Source of the DNA: an uncultured Caulobacterales bacterium
GTDB lineage: Bacteria; Pseudomonadota; Alphaproteobacteria; Caulobacterales; Maricaulaceae
Assembly: GCA_937929915.1 (NCBI GenBank)
Contig: CALFUN010000001.1
Coordinates: 1 to 64,000 of the forward strand
Direction: 5' to 3'
DNA length: 64,000 bases
Positions within the stretch are counted from its first letter, which is position 1. Each line of letters opens with the position of its first letter. The position numbers were made by a program, and so were the translations under genes. Positions 57,986-64,000 of this stretch are shown piece by piece. Under the pieces are notes generated by a model. The model worked only from the letters and a program-made list of their open reading frames with translations. It did no database searches and was not told where the DNA came from.

Positions 57986-58615
57986 TTAGCCTGTGAAACC
58001 ACGGCTAAAACCTTCCATGAACGGCCCGATAATAAAGGGCAGGATTAAGAAAACAAAGACAAAGATGCAGGCGACAATTTTATACCACTTATCTGTAGCG
58101 TTTCTGGCAGGCTGACCACTCATTTCGTCGATCTCTAAAGGCTGCATCAAACTGGCGGCAAAGAAAGTCTGCAAACAAATGGCCGTCAGAAGAAAACAGC
58201 CTAATATGTAATATAGAACGTCATTCACATTCAAATTTACCAAGCTCAGTCCGAAAGCCTTTTCCAAAACAACAAAGCCAATAAACCCTCCAAATATACT
58301 TATCATCAACCATTTATACGTCTTATAAGCACTAATATGTTTGGTTCGAATTTCACTCTCGTCTAAATATTTATTCGGCACCCATAAGCGGTTCCCTGCC
58401 CGCGACATTGCGGCATACCCAAAACCTATCAGTGTGAATAAGGTGAAAATCATCATTACATCTAAAAGAAGCCCAGACACACCAGAAACATCAATCAAAA
58501 CCACCATGGGCATTAAAAACATTCCTAAAAATGATGCAAATTTTAATCGCCCAATGGCTTTTGTCGTTAACTGCTCTTCGGTGGCGTTAAAAATATCAAA
58601 ATATGCTTTCAGCAT
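57986..58615 (-). CDS. Polytopic membrane protein of duplicated locus, copy 2
   Basis: A 209-residue protein with about five membrane segments and a short cytoplasmic N-terminus (MLKAYFDIFNATEEQLTTKA). Its first 35 codons and ribosome-binding region are nearly identical to a truncated copy at 59376-59492, so it is the surviving member of a tandem duplication. It ends with a Gly/Phe-rich tail, FMEGFSRGFTG. No known family is recognised. It lies downstream of another membrane protein gene (58625-59245), nine bases apart, and in the same orientation as the XRE regulator further upstream. Confidence 0.7.
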   Translation of the reverse strand: MLKAYFDIFNATEEQLTTKAIGRLKFASFLGMFLMPMVVLIDVSGVSGLLLDVMMIFTLFTLIGFGYAAMSRAGNRLWVPNKYLDESEIRTKHISAYKTYKWLMISIFGGFIGFVVLEKAFGLSLVNLNVNDVLYYILGCFLLTAICLQTFFAASLMQPLEIDEMSGQPARNATDKWYKIVACIFVFVFLILPFIIGPFMEGFSRGFTG

Positions 58616-58624
58616 TTTATTCTC

Positions 58625-59245
58625 CTATTTTATGGCATGTTTCGTTATGAGGCCTAATCTGGGCTCTGGCTCATCATTTAACGGTTTTTGTTGCCACGCC
58701 CATAATGTGCACCCGCCAATCATACCAATGAGAAAGATTGCCACTAAGATTATTATGACACTGGGCATAGGCATAGAATATGGCCCGCCAAAAAACCATT
58801 TTGTTAACATTACAAACATAGCGTAACCTATTGTTCCTAATGCAAAACGAGCTGAATAATGACTAATTTTAAGACTTTGCGAAGTTTCCCATTCATCAAG
58901 TTTTTTCAAAGAGCTTTCTGTGAGTCGCGTTAGGCTGCGTGAAGCCCCTAACCTTATCGCTGCAAAAAGCACAATTAGATGAATTAGCATTGTGATTAAA
59001 AGTAGAGCAATAAGTAACGTTTGGCTATACTGATATATAGACGATAGAATTACTCTAAGCGCATCAAGATTTGGAATAAAGATAATCGCCGTCAACCCAA
59101 CATATACCCAAAGACAGACTATAGCTCCTGCCCACTTTATTTTGCGAAGTTCGGCCTTTGACAAGTCTTGATCAACCAATGGCTTTGGATTGAGTACATT
59201 GGCTAAGTTTTCGCTAAATTGCATATAATCTTTAAATATACCCAC
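58625..59245 (-). CDS. Polytopic membrane protein, unknown
   Basis: A 206-residue protein with about four membrane segments (AIVCLWVYVGLTAIIFI, LLIALLLITMLIHLIVLFA, ALGTIGYAMFVML and SVIIILVAIFLIGMIGG) and a cytoplasmic N-terminal helix rich in charged residues. The central loop LTRLTESSLKKLDEWETSQSL is amphipathic. It is immediately followed by the 209-residue membrane protein gene, so both are probably made together. Upstream of it is the tail of a regulator gene remnant, suggesting it was once preceded by its own regulator. Confidence 0.65.
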   Translation of the reverse strand: MGIFKDYMQFSENLANVLNPKPLVDQDLSKAELRKIKWAGAIVCLWVYVGLTAIIFIPNLDALRVILSSIYQYSQTLLIALLLITMLIHLIVLFAAIRLGASRSLTRLTESSLKKLDEWETSQSLKISHYSARFALGTIGYAMFVMLTKWFFGGPYSMPMPSVIIILVAIFLIGMIGGCTLWAWQQKPLNDEPEPRLGLITKHAIK

Positions 59246-59253
59246 AATTCTCT

Positions 59254-59492
59254 CCTACTCTGCCGCTTTCATGGCGGCTAATTCTTCAGCTAATGTTTTG
59301 AACGGCCGTGGTGAAAAAGCCATGTCCAGCGGGACTTCGAAAAACTCGGCGAGTTTAAACGCCAGCACCAATGAGGCATTAAAAACATCCCTAAGAATGA
59401 TGCAAATTTTAAACGCCCAATCGCTTTTGGCGTTAGCTGCTCTTCTGTAGCGTTAAAAATATCAAAATATGCTTTCAGCATTTTATTCTCCT
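59254..59492 (-). pseudogene. Deletion scar: membrane-protein 5' end joined to XRE-gene 3' end
   Basis: Positions 59376-59492 copy the start of the 209-residue membrane protein gene (offset 866 bases). Positions 59254-59380 copy the 3' part of the XRE regulator gene at 59991-60117 (offset 737 bases). The two overlap at GCATT, a 5-base microhomology present in both parents. The resulting frame runs out of phase after about 35 residues and ends at 59290. Read on the minus strand, this is what remains after a deletion between two tandem copies of a regulator/membrane-protein module. Both halves are diverged by a few percent from the intact copies. Confidence 0.85.
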
Positions 59493-59500
59493 CTTTAATC

Positions 59501-59983
59501 TTACTCATCCGAAATTTCCACAAGCGGCATACGCCATGCAAGTATTGCCGCTGGCAAAACCAGAATAAGATGAAACATAATCCAAAATAAAAATTGTCGT
59601 GTACTGGACTCTTCGGGGAAGCTCCATGATGCGCCCGTCAGTAAGAATACGCAGCCAAGCATGAGAATACCCCCGCCTAATATCTGATAAGACAAAGCTT
59701 GCGCTTTTTGTCTTTCAATCTGTTCAATATCATCCAAGTTATATTGCCCTGCCGCAATTCTGTAGACACCTGTTGACAATAGGGCCGCCAACGCAACAGC
59801 CGCGATAAATAAAAATAATCCTGCAAGTACATTTACAATATAGTATTTTTCAATTTGATGTTGGATGAGAATAAAAAATGTCGCCGCCGTAATGCAAACT
59901 AGATTTATGGTACTAGCGTAACGTGCACGCCTGACTTTCATAGGCAGGTAGGATATTGTTTTTGAATGTGCAGATAGTCTCAT
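59501..59983 (-). CDS. Membrane protein of duplicated locus, unknown
   Basis: A 160-residue protein with about four membrane segments (TINLVCITAATFFILI, YIVNVLAGLFLFIAAVALAALL, GGGILMLGCVFLLTGAS and FLFWIMFHLILVLPAAILAW) and an acidic loop, YNLDDIEQIERQKAQ, in the middle. It follows the XRE regulator gene by eight bases. It probably forms a two-gene or three-gene unit with that regulator, as small membrane proteins with an adjacent XRE regulator often do. The membrane protein is not recognised as a named family. Confidence 0.65.
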   Translation of the reverse strand: MRLSAHSKTISYLPMKVRRARYASTINLVCITAATFFILIQHQIEKYYIVNVLAGLFLFIAAVALAALLSTGVYRIAAGQYNLDDIEQIERQKAQALSYQILGGGILMLGCVFLLTGASWSFPEESSTRQFLFWIMFHLILVLPAAILAWRMPLVEISDE

Positions 59984-59991
59984 TGCATCCC

Positions 59992-60234
59992 CTACTCCGC
60001 CGCTTTCATGGCGGCTAATTCTTCAGCTAATGTTTTGAACGGCCGTGGTGAAAAAGCCATGTCCAGCGGGACTTCGAAAAACTCGGCCAGCTTGAACGCG
60101 AGTTCCAAAGACGCATTGTAATCCCCGCGTTCCAAATAACCGATCGTTTGAAAGTTCACCCCCACAGCCTCAGCCAGATCTTTGCGGGATAACCCCTTCT
60201 CTGTTCTTAACATTTTAATACGATTATAAATCAT
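59992..60234 (-). CDS. XRE-family transcriptional regulator
   Basis: An 80-residue helix-turn-helix protein (HTH_3 type). The DNA-binding region is RTEKGLSRKDLAEAVGVNFQ followed by TIGYLERGDYNASL. The C-terminal part, LAEFFEVPLDMAFSP and TLAEELAAMKAAE, is typical of short regulators paired with small membrane proteins. The ATG at 60234 is chosen; an upstream TTG would add seven codons inside an operator-like palindrome. The 3' part of the gene is copied in the scar at 59254-59380. It is the first gene of the minus-strand unit and probably represses itself. Confidence 0.85.
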   Translation of the reverse strand: MIYNRIKMLRTEKGLSRKDLAEAVGVNFQTIGYLERGDYNASLELAFKLAEFFEVPLDMAFSPRPFKTLAEELAAMKAAE

Positions 60235-60236
60235 AA

Positions 60237-60254
60237 TGTTGTATATACACAACA
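60237..60254. promoter_or_regulatory. Putative operator of XRE regulator
   Basis: TGTTGTATATACACAACA is an inverted repeat with one mismatch, directly before the regulator ATG. A half-site with AACAAC follows at 60267-60272. The position suggests autoregulation. Confidence 0.55.
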
Positions 60255-60361
60255 AAAATTAATAAGTCAACAACATTGATATTTTCTCATATTCACACTC
60301 ATCCACGGGAGTTTACGGCTAGGCTCTTGACTTTATATGCGCCCTGCCCGAGCAAACCTTT

Positions 60362-61156
60362 ATGAAAATTGCCACATGGAACATCAATTCAATTAAAGCC
60401 CGCATGCATGCGCTCACTGCATGGTTAGAATCGGCCAAACCTGACATTGTCTGCCTGCAAGAGATTAAAACCGTCAATGAGGGCTTCCCGCATATGGAGA
60501 TTGAGGCACTCGGTTACAATGTCGCCGTGCATGGCCAAAAGAGCTATAATGGTGTTGCGATATTGTCGAAATTACCATTTGACGAAGTAAATATGCGCTT
60601 GCCCGGCGACGACACGGACGAACAGGCCCGCTATATCGAAGCTGTCGTCAGCACTGATAATGGCGCGCTGCGGGTCGCCTCAATATATTTGCCCAATGGC
60701 AATCCTGTCGGGGATCATGGCGATAGCGAAAAGTACCAATATAAGCTGGCTTGGATGCGGCGGTTGCGTGAGCGGGCAAAAACCTTGCTCACCTATGAAG
60801 AAAACCTCGTCTTGACGGGTGATTATAATGTCATTCCGCGCGATGGCGATACGCATAACCCAGAAGGCTGGCGCGGAGACGCAGCCTTCCGTCCTGAAAC
60901 CCATGCCGAGTGGAACGCGCTCAAATTCATAGGTCTATATGATCTATTCGATCATTTTGACGGACGAGATGAGCAATATACGTTTTGGGATTATCAGGCG
61001 GGCGCATGGCAAAATAATAATGGCATTCGCATTGACCACCTGCTCTGCTCGGCTCAAGCCATAGACAAAGCTCGCGGCATTAAAATTGACCGTGACGTGC
61101 GCAACGGCGTGAAGCCATCTGACCATGTCCCTGTCATTGGTGAATTTGCGTTTTAG
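60362..61156 (+). CDS. xthA: Exodeoxyribonuclease III
   Basis: An AP endonuclease and 3'-5' exonuclease for base excision repair. The 264-residue protein shows MKIATWNINSIKARMHAL, then CLQEIKTVNEGFP with the metal-binding Glu, LTGDYNVIPRDGD with Asp and Asn, and TFWDYQAGAWQNNNGIRIDHLL. The final SDHVPVIGEF carries the catalytic Asp-His pair. The start ATG follows GAGCAAACCTTT with no strong ribosome-binding site. It converges on the DUF3137 gene with six bases between stops. Confidence 0.97.
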   Translation: MKIATWNINSIKARMHALTAWLESAKPDIVCLQEIKTVNEGFPHMEIEALGYNVAVHGQKSYNGVAILSKLPFDEVNMRLPGDDTDEQARYIEAVVSTDNGALRVASIYLPNGNPVGDHGDSEKYQYKLAWMRRLRERAKTLLTYEENLVLTGDYNVIPRDGDTHNPEGWRGDAAFRPETHAEWNALKFIGLYDLFDHFDGRDEQYTFWDYQAGAWQNNNGIRIDHLLCSAQAIDKARGIKIDRDVRNGVKPSDHVPVIGEFAF

Positions 61157-61162
61157 GGCAAT

Positions 61163-62092
61163 TTAGGGTTTATTTACCCCATCCCGTAACGGACTTAACG
61201 GGCTATAAATGGGTTTCACCATTTGTCCTAAATACCCATCAAACAAGAAATGTGAGTATCGCAGGTTCGGGTCGATTTTGGGAAATTTTTGCCACGCTTC
61301 TGGCGGAACATCCAACGCAGTTATAACCTGTTGAAGTTGGTCTGCGTAATACACGCCGCGCTGCGCGTCCATTGTATCATCTGTTTGCACGCCAATAGTC
61401 TTTTGCAAACGCTGACCTAATTCCAACACAGTCAACACCGCTGCAAGTTCATGCAAAACAATAGAGCGAATGGCTTTGTAATTATCGGCAATATGCAGGC
61501 GGTTAAAATCAAAACGGTCATCAATCTCAAGACAGATATGCAGCTTATGGCCCAGAAAACCACATTGGATATTTCGGCCTAAATACTCATCATCAAATTG
61601 CATGAGCCGTTCCATAAAATCTGGCGTAATCAGCGCACGCGCTTCGGTTTGATCACTGCTATAAACCTCAAAACGGCGCTCAAATTCACGATCAACAAGA
61701 CCAACCCGCTGCATCTCTTGAACAGTTTTAGGATTCAAAAGCCCGCGGTCACGGCAAATTATTGTACGCGTGTCAAAACTGGCTTTATGATCAAGACTTA
61801 AGATAACTCCGCCAAAACCCTGATAACTCCCATCTGGCATGGGCGGCGCGGTGACATCAGCGAGCGAAAACCCTTGCTGCCCATAGGCCATTCCGCTGAC
61901 AGAACCATGACTAACAAATTGGCCCGAGCGTGAATAAAGCATATCATAAGCCCGCAAAGCCGTTAAAGCCTGCGGGGCAATGCCCGGGCTTTGATATGTC
62001 CACCCTAACGTCCTATATGCCTGCAAACGCAGCATAAATATCTGCTCGCATAAAGCTTCAATATCTTTTGGTGGACGTTGATATATATTCAT
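61163..62092 (-). CDS. DUF3137-like protein
   Basis: A 309-residue protein whose middle resembles DUF3137: GGVILSLDHKASFDTRTIICRDRG with PKTVQEMQRVGLVDREFE (separated by GLLN), then FEVYSSDQTEARALITPDFM and ERLMQFDDEY. Family members often have membrane segments near the N-terminus; none is evident here. It is probably soluble. The role is unknown. It is isolated between xthA and valS, both of which lie more than a few bases away on the other side or strand. The 180 bases before valS contain no gene. Confidence 0.6.
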   Translation of the reverse strand: MNIYQRPPKDIEALCEQIFMLRLQAYRTLGWTYQSPGIAPQALTALRAYDMLYSRSGQFVSHGSVSGMAYGQQGFSLADVTAPPMPDGSYQGFGGVILSLDHKASFDTRTIICRDRGLLNPKTVQEMQRVGLVDREFERRFEVYSSDQTEARALITPDFMERLMQFDDEYLGRNIQCGFLGHKLHICLEIDDRFDFNRLHIADNYKAIRSIVLHELAAVLTVLELGQRLQKTIGVQTDDTMDAQRGVYYADQLQQVITALDVPPEAWQKFPKIDPNLRYSHFLFDGYLGQMVKPIYSPLSPLRDGVNKP

Positions 62093-62272
62093 TTAAACCC
62101 TGATTATAAGATAGCAAATCAACCCAATTCATCAGATTCAACTGGCCAGTTTTGATATATTTATGTGCTAAAACCTCTATAAAATGACATCCGCATATTT
62201 GGATATTCGTACGGTTTATTGAGACAGAATTAAACGAAATGAGTTGATTTTTTATAAACCGTTATCATACGC

Positions 62273-64000
62273 CTATTCCAACCCCGCCAGCGCTTCATTG
62301 AGCTTTGTAAGCTCGGCGCTATAGGCGTTTCGGCGTTCATTTTGCAAGGCGACGACCTTTTCAGGTGCTTTGGCCATAAAAGCTTCATTGCCGAGCTTTT
62401 TATCGATTTTCTCAATCTCGGCGTTCACCTTAGCAATTTCTTTGGAGAGGCGTGCTTTCTCTGCGTCCAAATCAATCAGGCCGTCAAGCGGTATAGCGAA
62501 ACTCACCCCGTCCACGACAGTTTGCAGCGCGCCTTTAGGAACCTCGCTGGCGACTTCAACGCCGTCAATACGGGCCATACGCTCTAGGTTATCTGTAAAT
62601 TTCAAGAGGCGCGGATCAAGAGTATCCGCCAGCATCAGCAGCGGCGCCTTCTTGCTTGGCGGAACATTCATTTCCGCACGCACAGACCGAATGGCAGTGA
62701 TTAAACGCACCAACCAATTAATATCTTCGGCAGCCTCTGCATTAATCAAGGCCTCCTCTAAGTCTGGCCATGCCGTAATAATGAGCTTATCTGCGCGAGA
62801 CGGCGCCGTATTGGCCCATAATTCTTCGGTGATAAATGGCATAAATGGGTGCAAGAGCTTGAGAATTTGATCGAGCGCCCATGCGGCTGTGGCTTGCGTT
62901 TCAATCTTGGCCGCACCATCACCGCTCATAATTGGCTTAATCAGTTCCAAATACCAATCGCAATATGTACCCCACGCGAATTTATAGGCTGCATCCGCGG
63001 CGGCATCAAAGCGGTAATCTTCGATAAATTTAGTCACGTCTTTGGCGGTTTTAACAGCCTCGGACACAATCCACTGATTGACAGATTGCGTGCAAGATTT
63101 AGGGTCAAAACCACTTTGTGAAACACAGCCATTCATCTCCGCGAAGCGCGCTGCATTCCAAAGCTTTGTGCCAAAGTTTCTATACCCTTCAATACGTTGC
63201 GTGGATAACCTGACGTTACGCCCCTGCGCCGCCATCGCCGCCATGGTAAAGCGCAGCGCATCCGCGCCGTAAGTCTCAATCAGCTCTAGCGGGTTGACAA
63301 CATTGCCTTTGGACTTGGACATTTTCGCGCCCTTTTCATCCAAAACTAGCGCATGGATATAGACATCTTTAAACGGCACTTCGCCCATAAAATGAATGCC
63401 CTGCATCATCATCCGCGCCACCCAGAAAAAGATAATATCAAAGGCGGTGACAAGGACAGAGCCAGGGTAAAACCGCTCAAGCGCCTCGGTATTATTAGGC
63501 CAACCGAGCGTGGAAAACGGCCAAAGGCCAGAGGAGAACCATGTGTCTAGGACGTCGGAATCCTGTGCAAGCGTAACTTTTATTTTAGTTGCGCGTTCAC
63601 CAACAGGCCCAGAGGCCACATAACTTACAACTCCAGCATTCAAATCAACTTCAACATCATCCCCATAGATTTTTTTAGCATTAAGTATGACATTTTCATT
63701 AGTTGCCCCGACAATAATTTGTCTGGGTTTACTAATATCATCATAGCCATTTTCATCTAACGCAGGCCCATACCAAGCCGGTATCCGATGACCCCACCAA
63801 AGCTGTCTTGAAATACACCACGGCTGAATATCGTGCATCCAGTTATCATAGGTCTTTTTCCAATTTGCAGGAATGAAACGGGTCGAGCCTTTGCCGTTGT
63901 TCGCAGTAGTGGTCCTCGGCACAGGGGCCGAGGATGACGCAGTATTAGCCGCGGATGACATATGATTTGACGCTCCCTCCTCGCCGTCACCCTCGGGCAT
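62273..64000 (-). CDS. valS: Valyl-tRNA synthetase, C-terminal part (runs off the window)
   Basis: Charges tRNA-Val; the window holds the last 575 codons and the start lies beyond the right edge. Visible are the catalytic-domain segment [31 protein letters not shown], the [13 protein letters not shown] strand and the second class I signature KMSKSKGN. The anticodon-binding domain follows ([13 protein letters not shown]), and a C-terminal coiled coil rich in Lys/Glu ends LNEALAGLE. The first 38 visible residues, up to NNGKG, are not conserved valS sequence and lie in an in-frame repeat-like insertion. Otherwise the enzyme looks functional. Confidence 0.95.
   Translation of the reverse strand: MPEGDGEEGASNHMSSAANTASSSAPVPRTTTANNGKGSTRFIPANWKKTYDNWMHDIQPWCISRQLWWGHRIPAWYGPALDENGYDDISKPRQIIVGATNENVILNAKKIYGDDVEVDLNAGVVSYVASGPVGERATKIKVTLAQDSDVLDTWFSSGLWPFSTLGWPNNTEALERFYPGSVLVTAFDIIFFWVARMMMQGIHFMGEVPFKDVYIHALVLDEKGAKMSKSKGNVVNPLELIETYGADALRFTMAAMAAQGRNVRLSTQRIEGYRNFGTKLWNAARFAEMNGCVSQSGFDPKSCTQSVNQWIVSEAVKTAKDVTKFIEDYRFDAAADAAYKFAWGTYCDWYLELIKPIMSGDGAAKIETQATAAWALDQILKLLHPFMPFITEELWANTAPSRADKLIITAWPDLEEALINAEAAEDINWLVRLITAIRSVRAEMNVPPSKKAPLLMLADTLDPRLLKFTDNLERMARIDGVEVASEVPKGALQTVVDGVSFAIPLDGLIDLDAEKARLSKEIAKVNAEIEKIDKKLGNEAFMAKAPEKVVALQNERRNAYSAELTKLNEALAGLE
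63887..64000 (-). repeat. Palindromic-repeat insertion in frame within valS
   Basis: At least 114 bases inside valS that read [16 protein letters not shown]... and not conserved synthetase. The core is a palindrome, CCTCGGC (63914-63920) with GCCGAGG (63927-63933), preceded on the minus strand by GTCAT. A second GTCATCC start lies upstream at about 63954-63960. Such GTCATCCTCGG palindromes are common intergenic repeats in Alphaproteobacteria. The left end of the insertion is outside the window. Confidence 0.7.

Overview
The window is chromosomal DNA from an alphaproteobacterium, most likely a marine, Caulobacter-like relative (Maricaulales/Hyphomonadales type). The evidence is a circularly permuted two-piece tmRNA gene with an alphaproteobacterial tag, an alpha-type SspB adaptor, CtrA-like boxes (TTAA-N7-TTAA) upstream of ftsZ, mraZ and two other genes, and a diaminopimelate-type division and cell wall (dcw) cluster. 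The species assignment is inference from gene content. Coding density is high and most intergenic gaps are under 150 bases.

Left part (1-18 kb). folA and thyA lie on the minus strand, separated by a VUT-family transporter and a GIY-YIG nuclease gene bracketed by two REP-like palindrome pairs. A zinc carboxypeptidase follows, then an arginine pair: an N-acetylglutamate synthase with a degenerate kinase domain, overlapping an M20 deacetylase that seems to start at ATT. Next come a DUF2853 gene, the permuted ssrA gene with a duplicated tail, a decayed toxin-antitoxin operon, a cytochrome P450, sspB, a DUF2200 gene, fumC, small DUF4169 and ribbon-helix-helix genes, uvrD, a hydrolase-like lipoprotein and prmA. 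The gap after prmA holds two tandem small ORFs that share an arginine-rich C-terminus.

Middle (18-45 kb). After a Xaa-Pro aminopeptidase, a minus-strand block of about 24 kb runs mraZ-rsmH-ftsL-ftsI-murE-murF-mraY-murD-ftsW-murG-murC-murB-ddl-ftsQ-ftsA-ftsZ, then lpxC, bamD, recN and ligA. It makes UDP-MurNAc-pentapeptide and lipid II, builds the divisome, and continues into lipid A and outer-membrane assembly. Its upstream region carries MraZ-type TGGG repeats and a CtrA-like box, and is followed by the RNase P RNA gene.

Right part (45-64 kb). This holds an AmpD-type amidase, a DUF1801 protein, an EamA transporter, a TerB/DnaJ protein, small envelope proteins, metF coupled to an ArsR-methyltransferase fusion, a GH9 glycosidase, ettA and a proline-rich lipoprotein. 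A tandemly duplicated regulator/membrane-protein locus then shows an internal deletion scar. xthA, a DUF3137 protein and the 3' part of valS complete the window; valS carries an in-frame insertion built of palindromic repeat sequence.

The points most worth a second look are the repeat-bracketed GIY-YIG gene, the tandem arginine-rich peptides, the decayed three-gene toxin-antitoxin operon next to the tmRNA tail duplication, the duplicated XRE/membrane module, and the palindromic insertion in valS.
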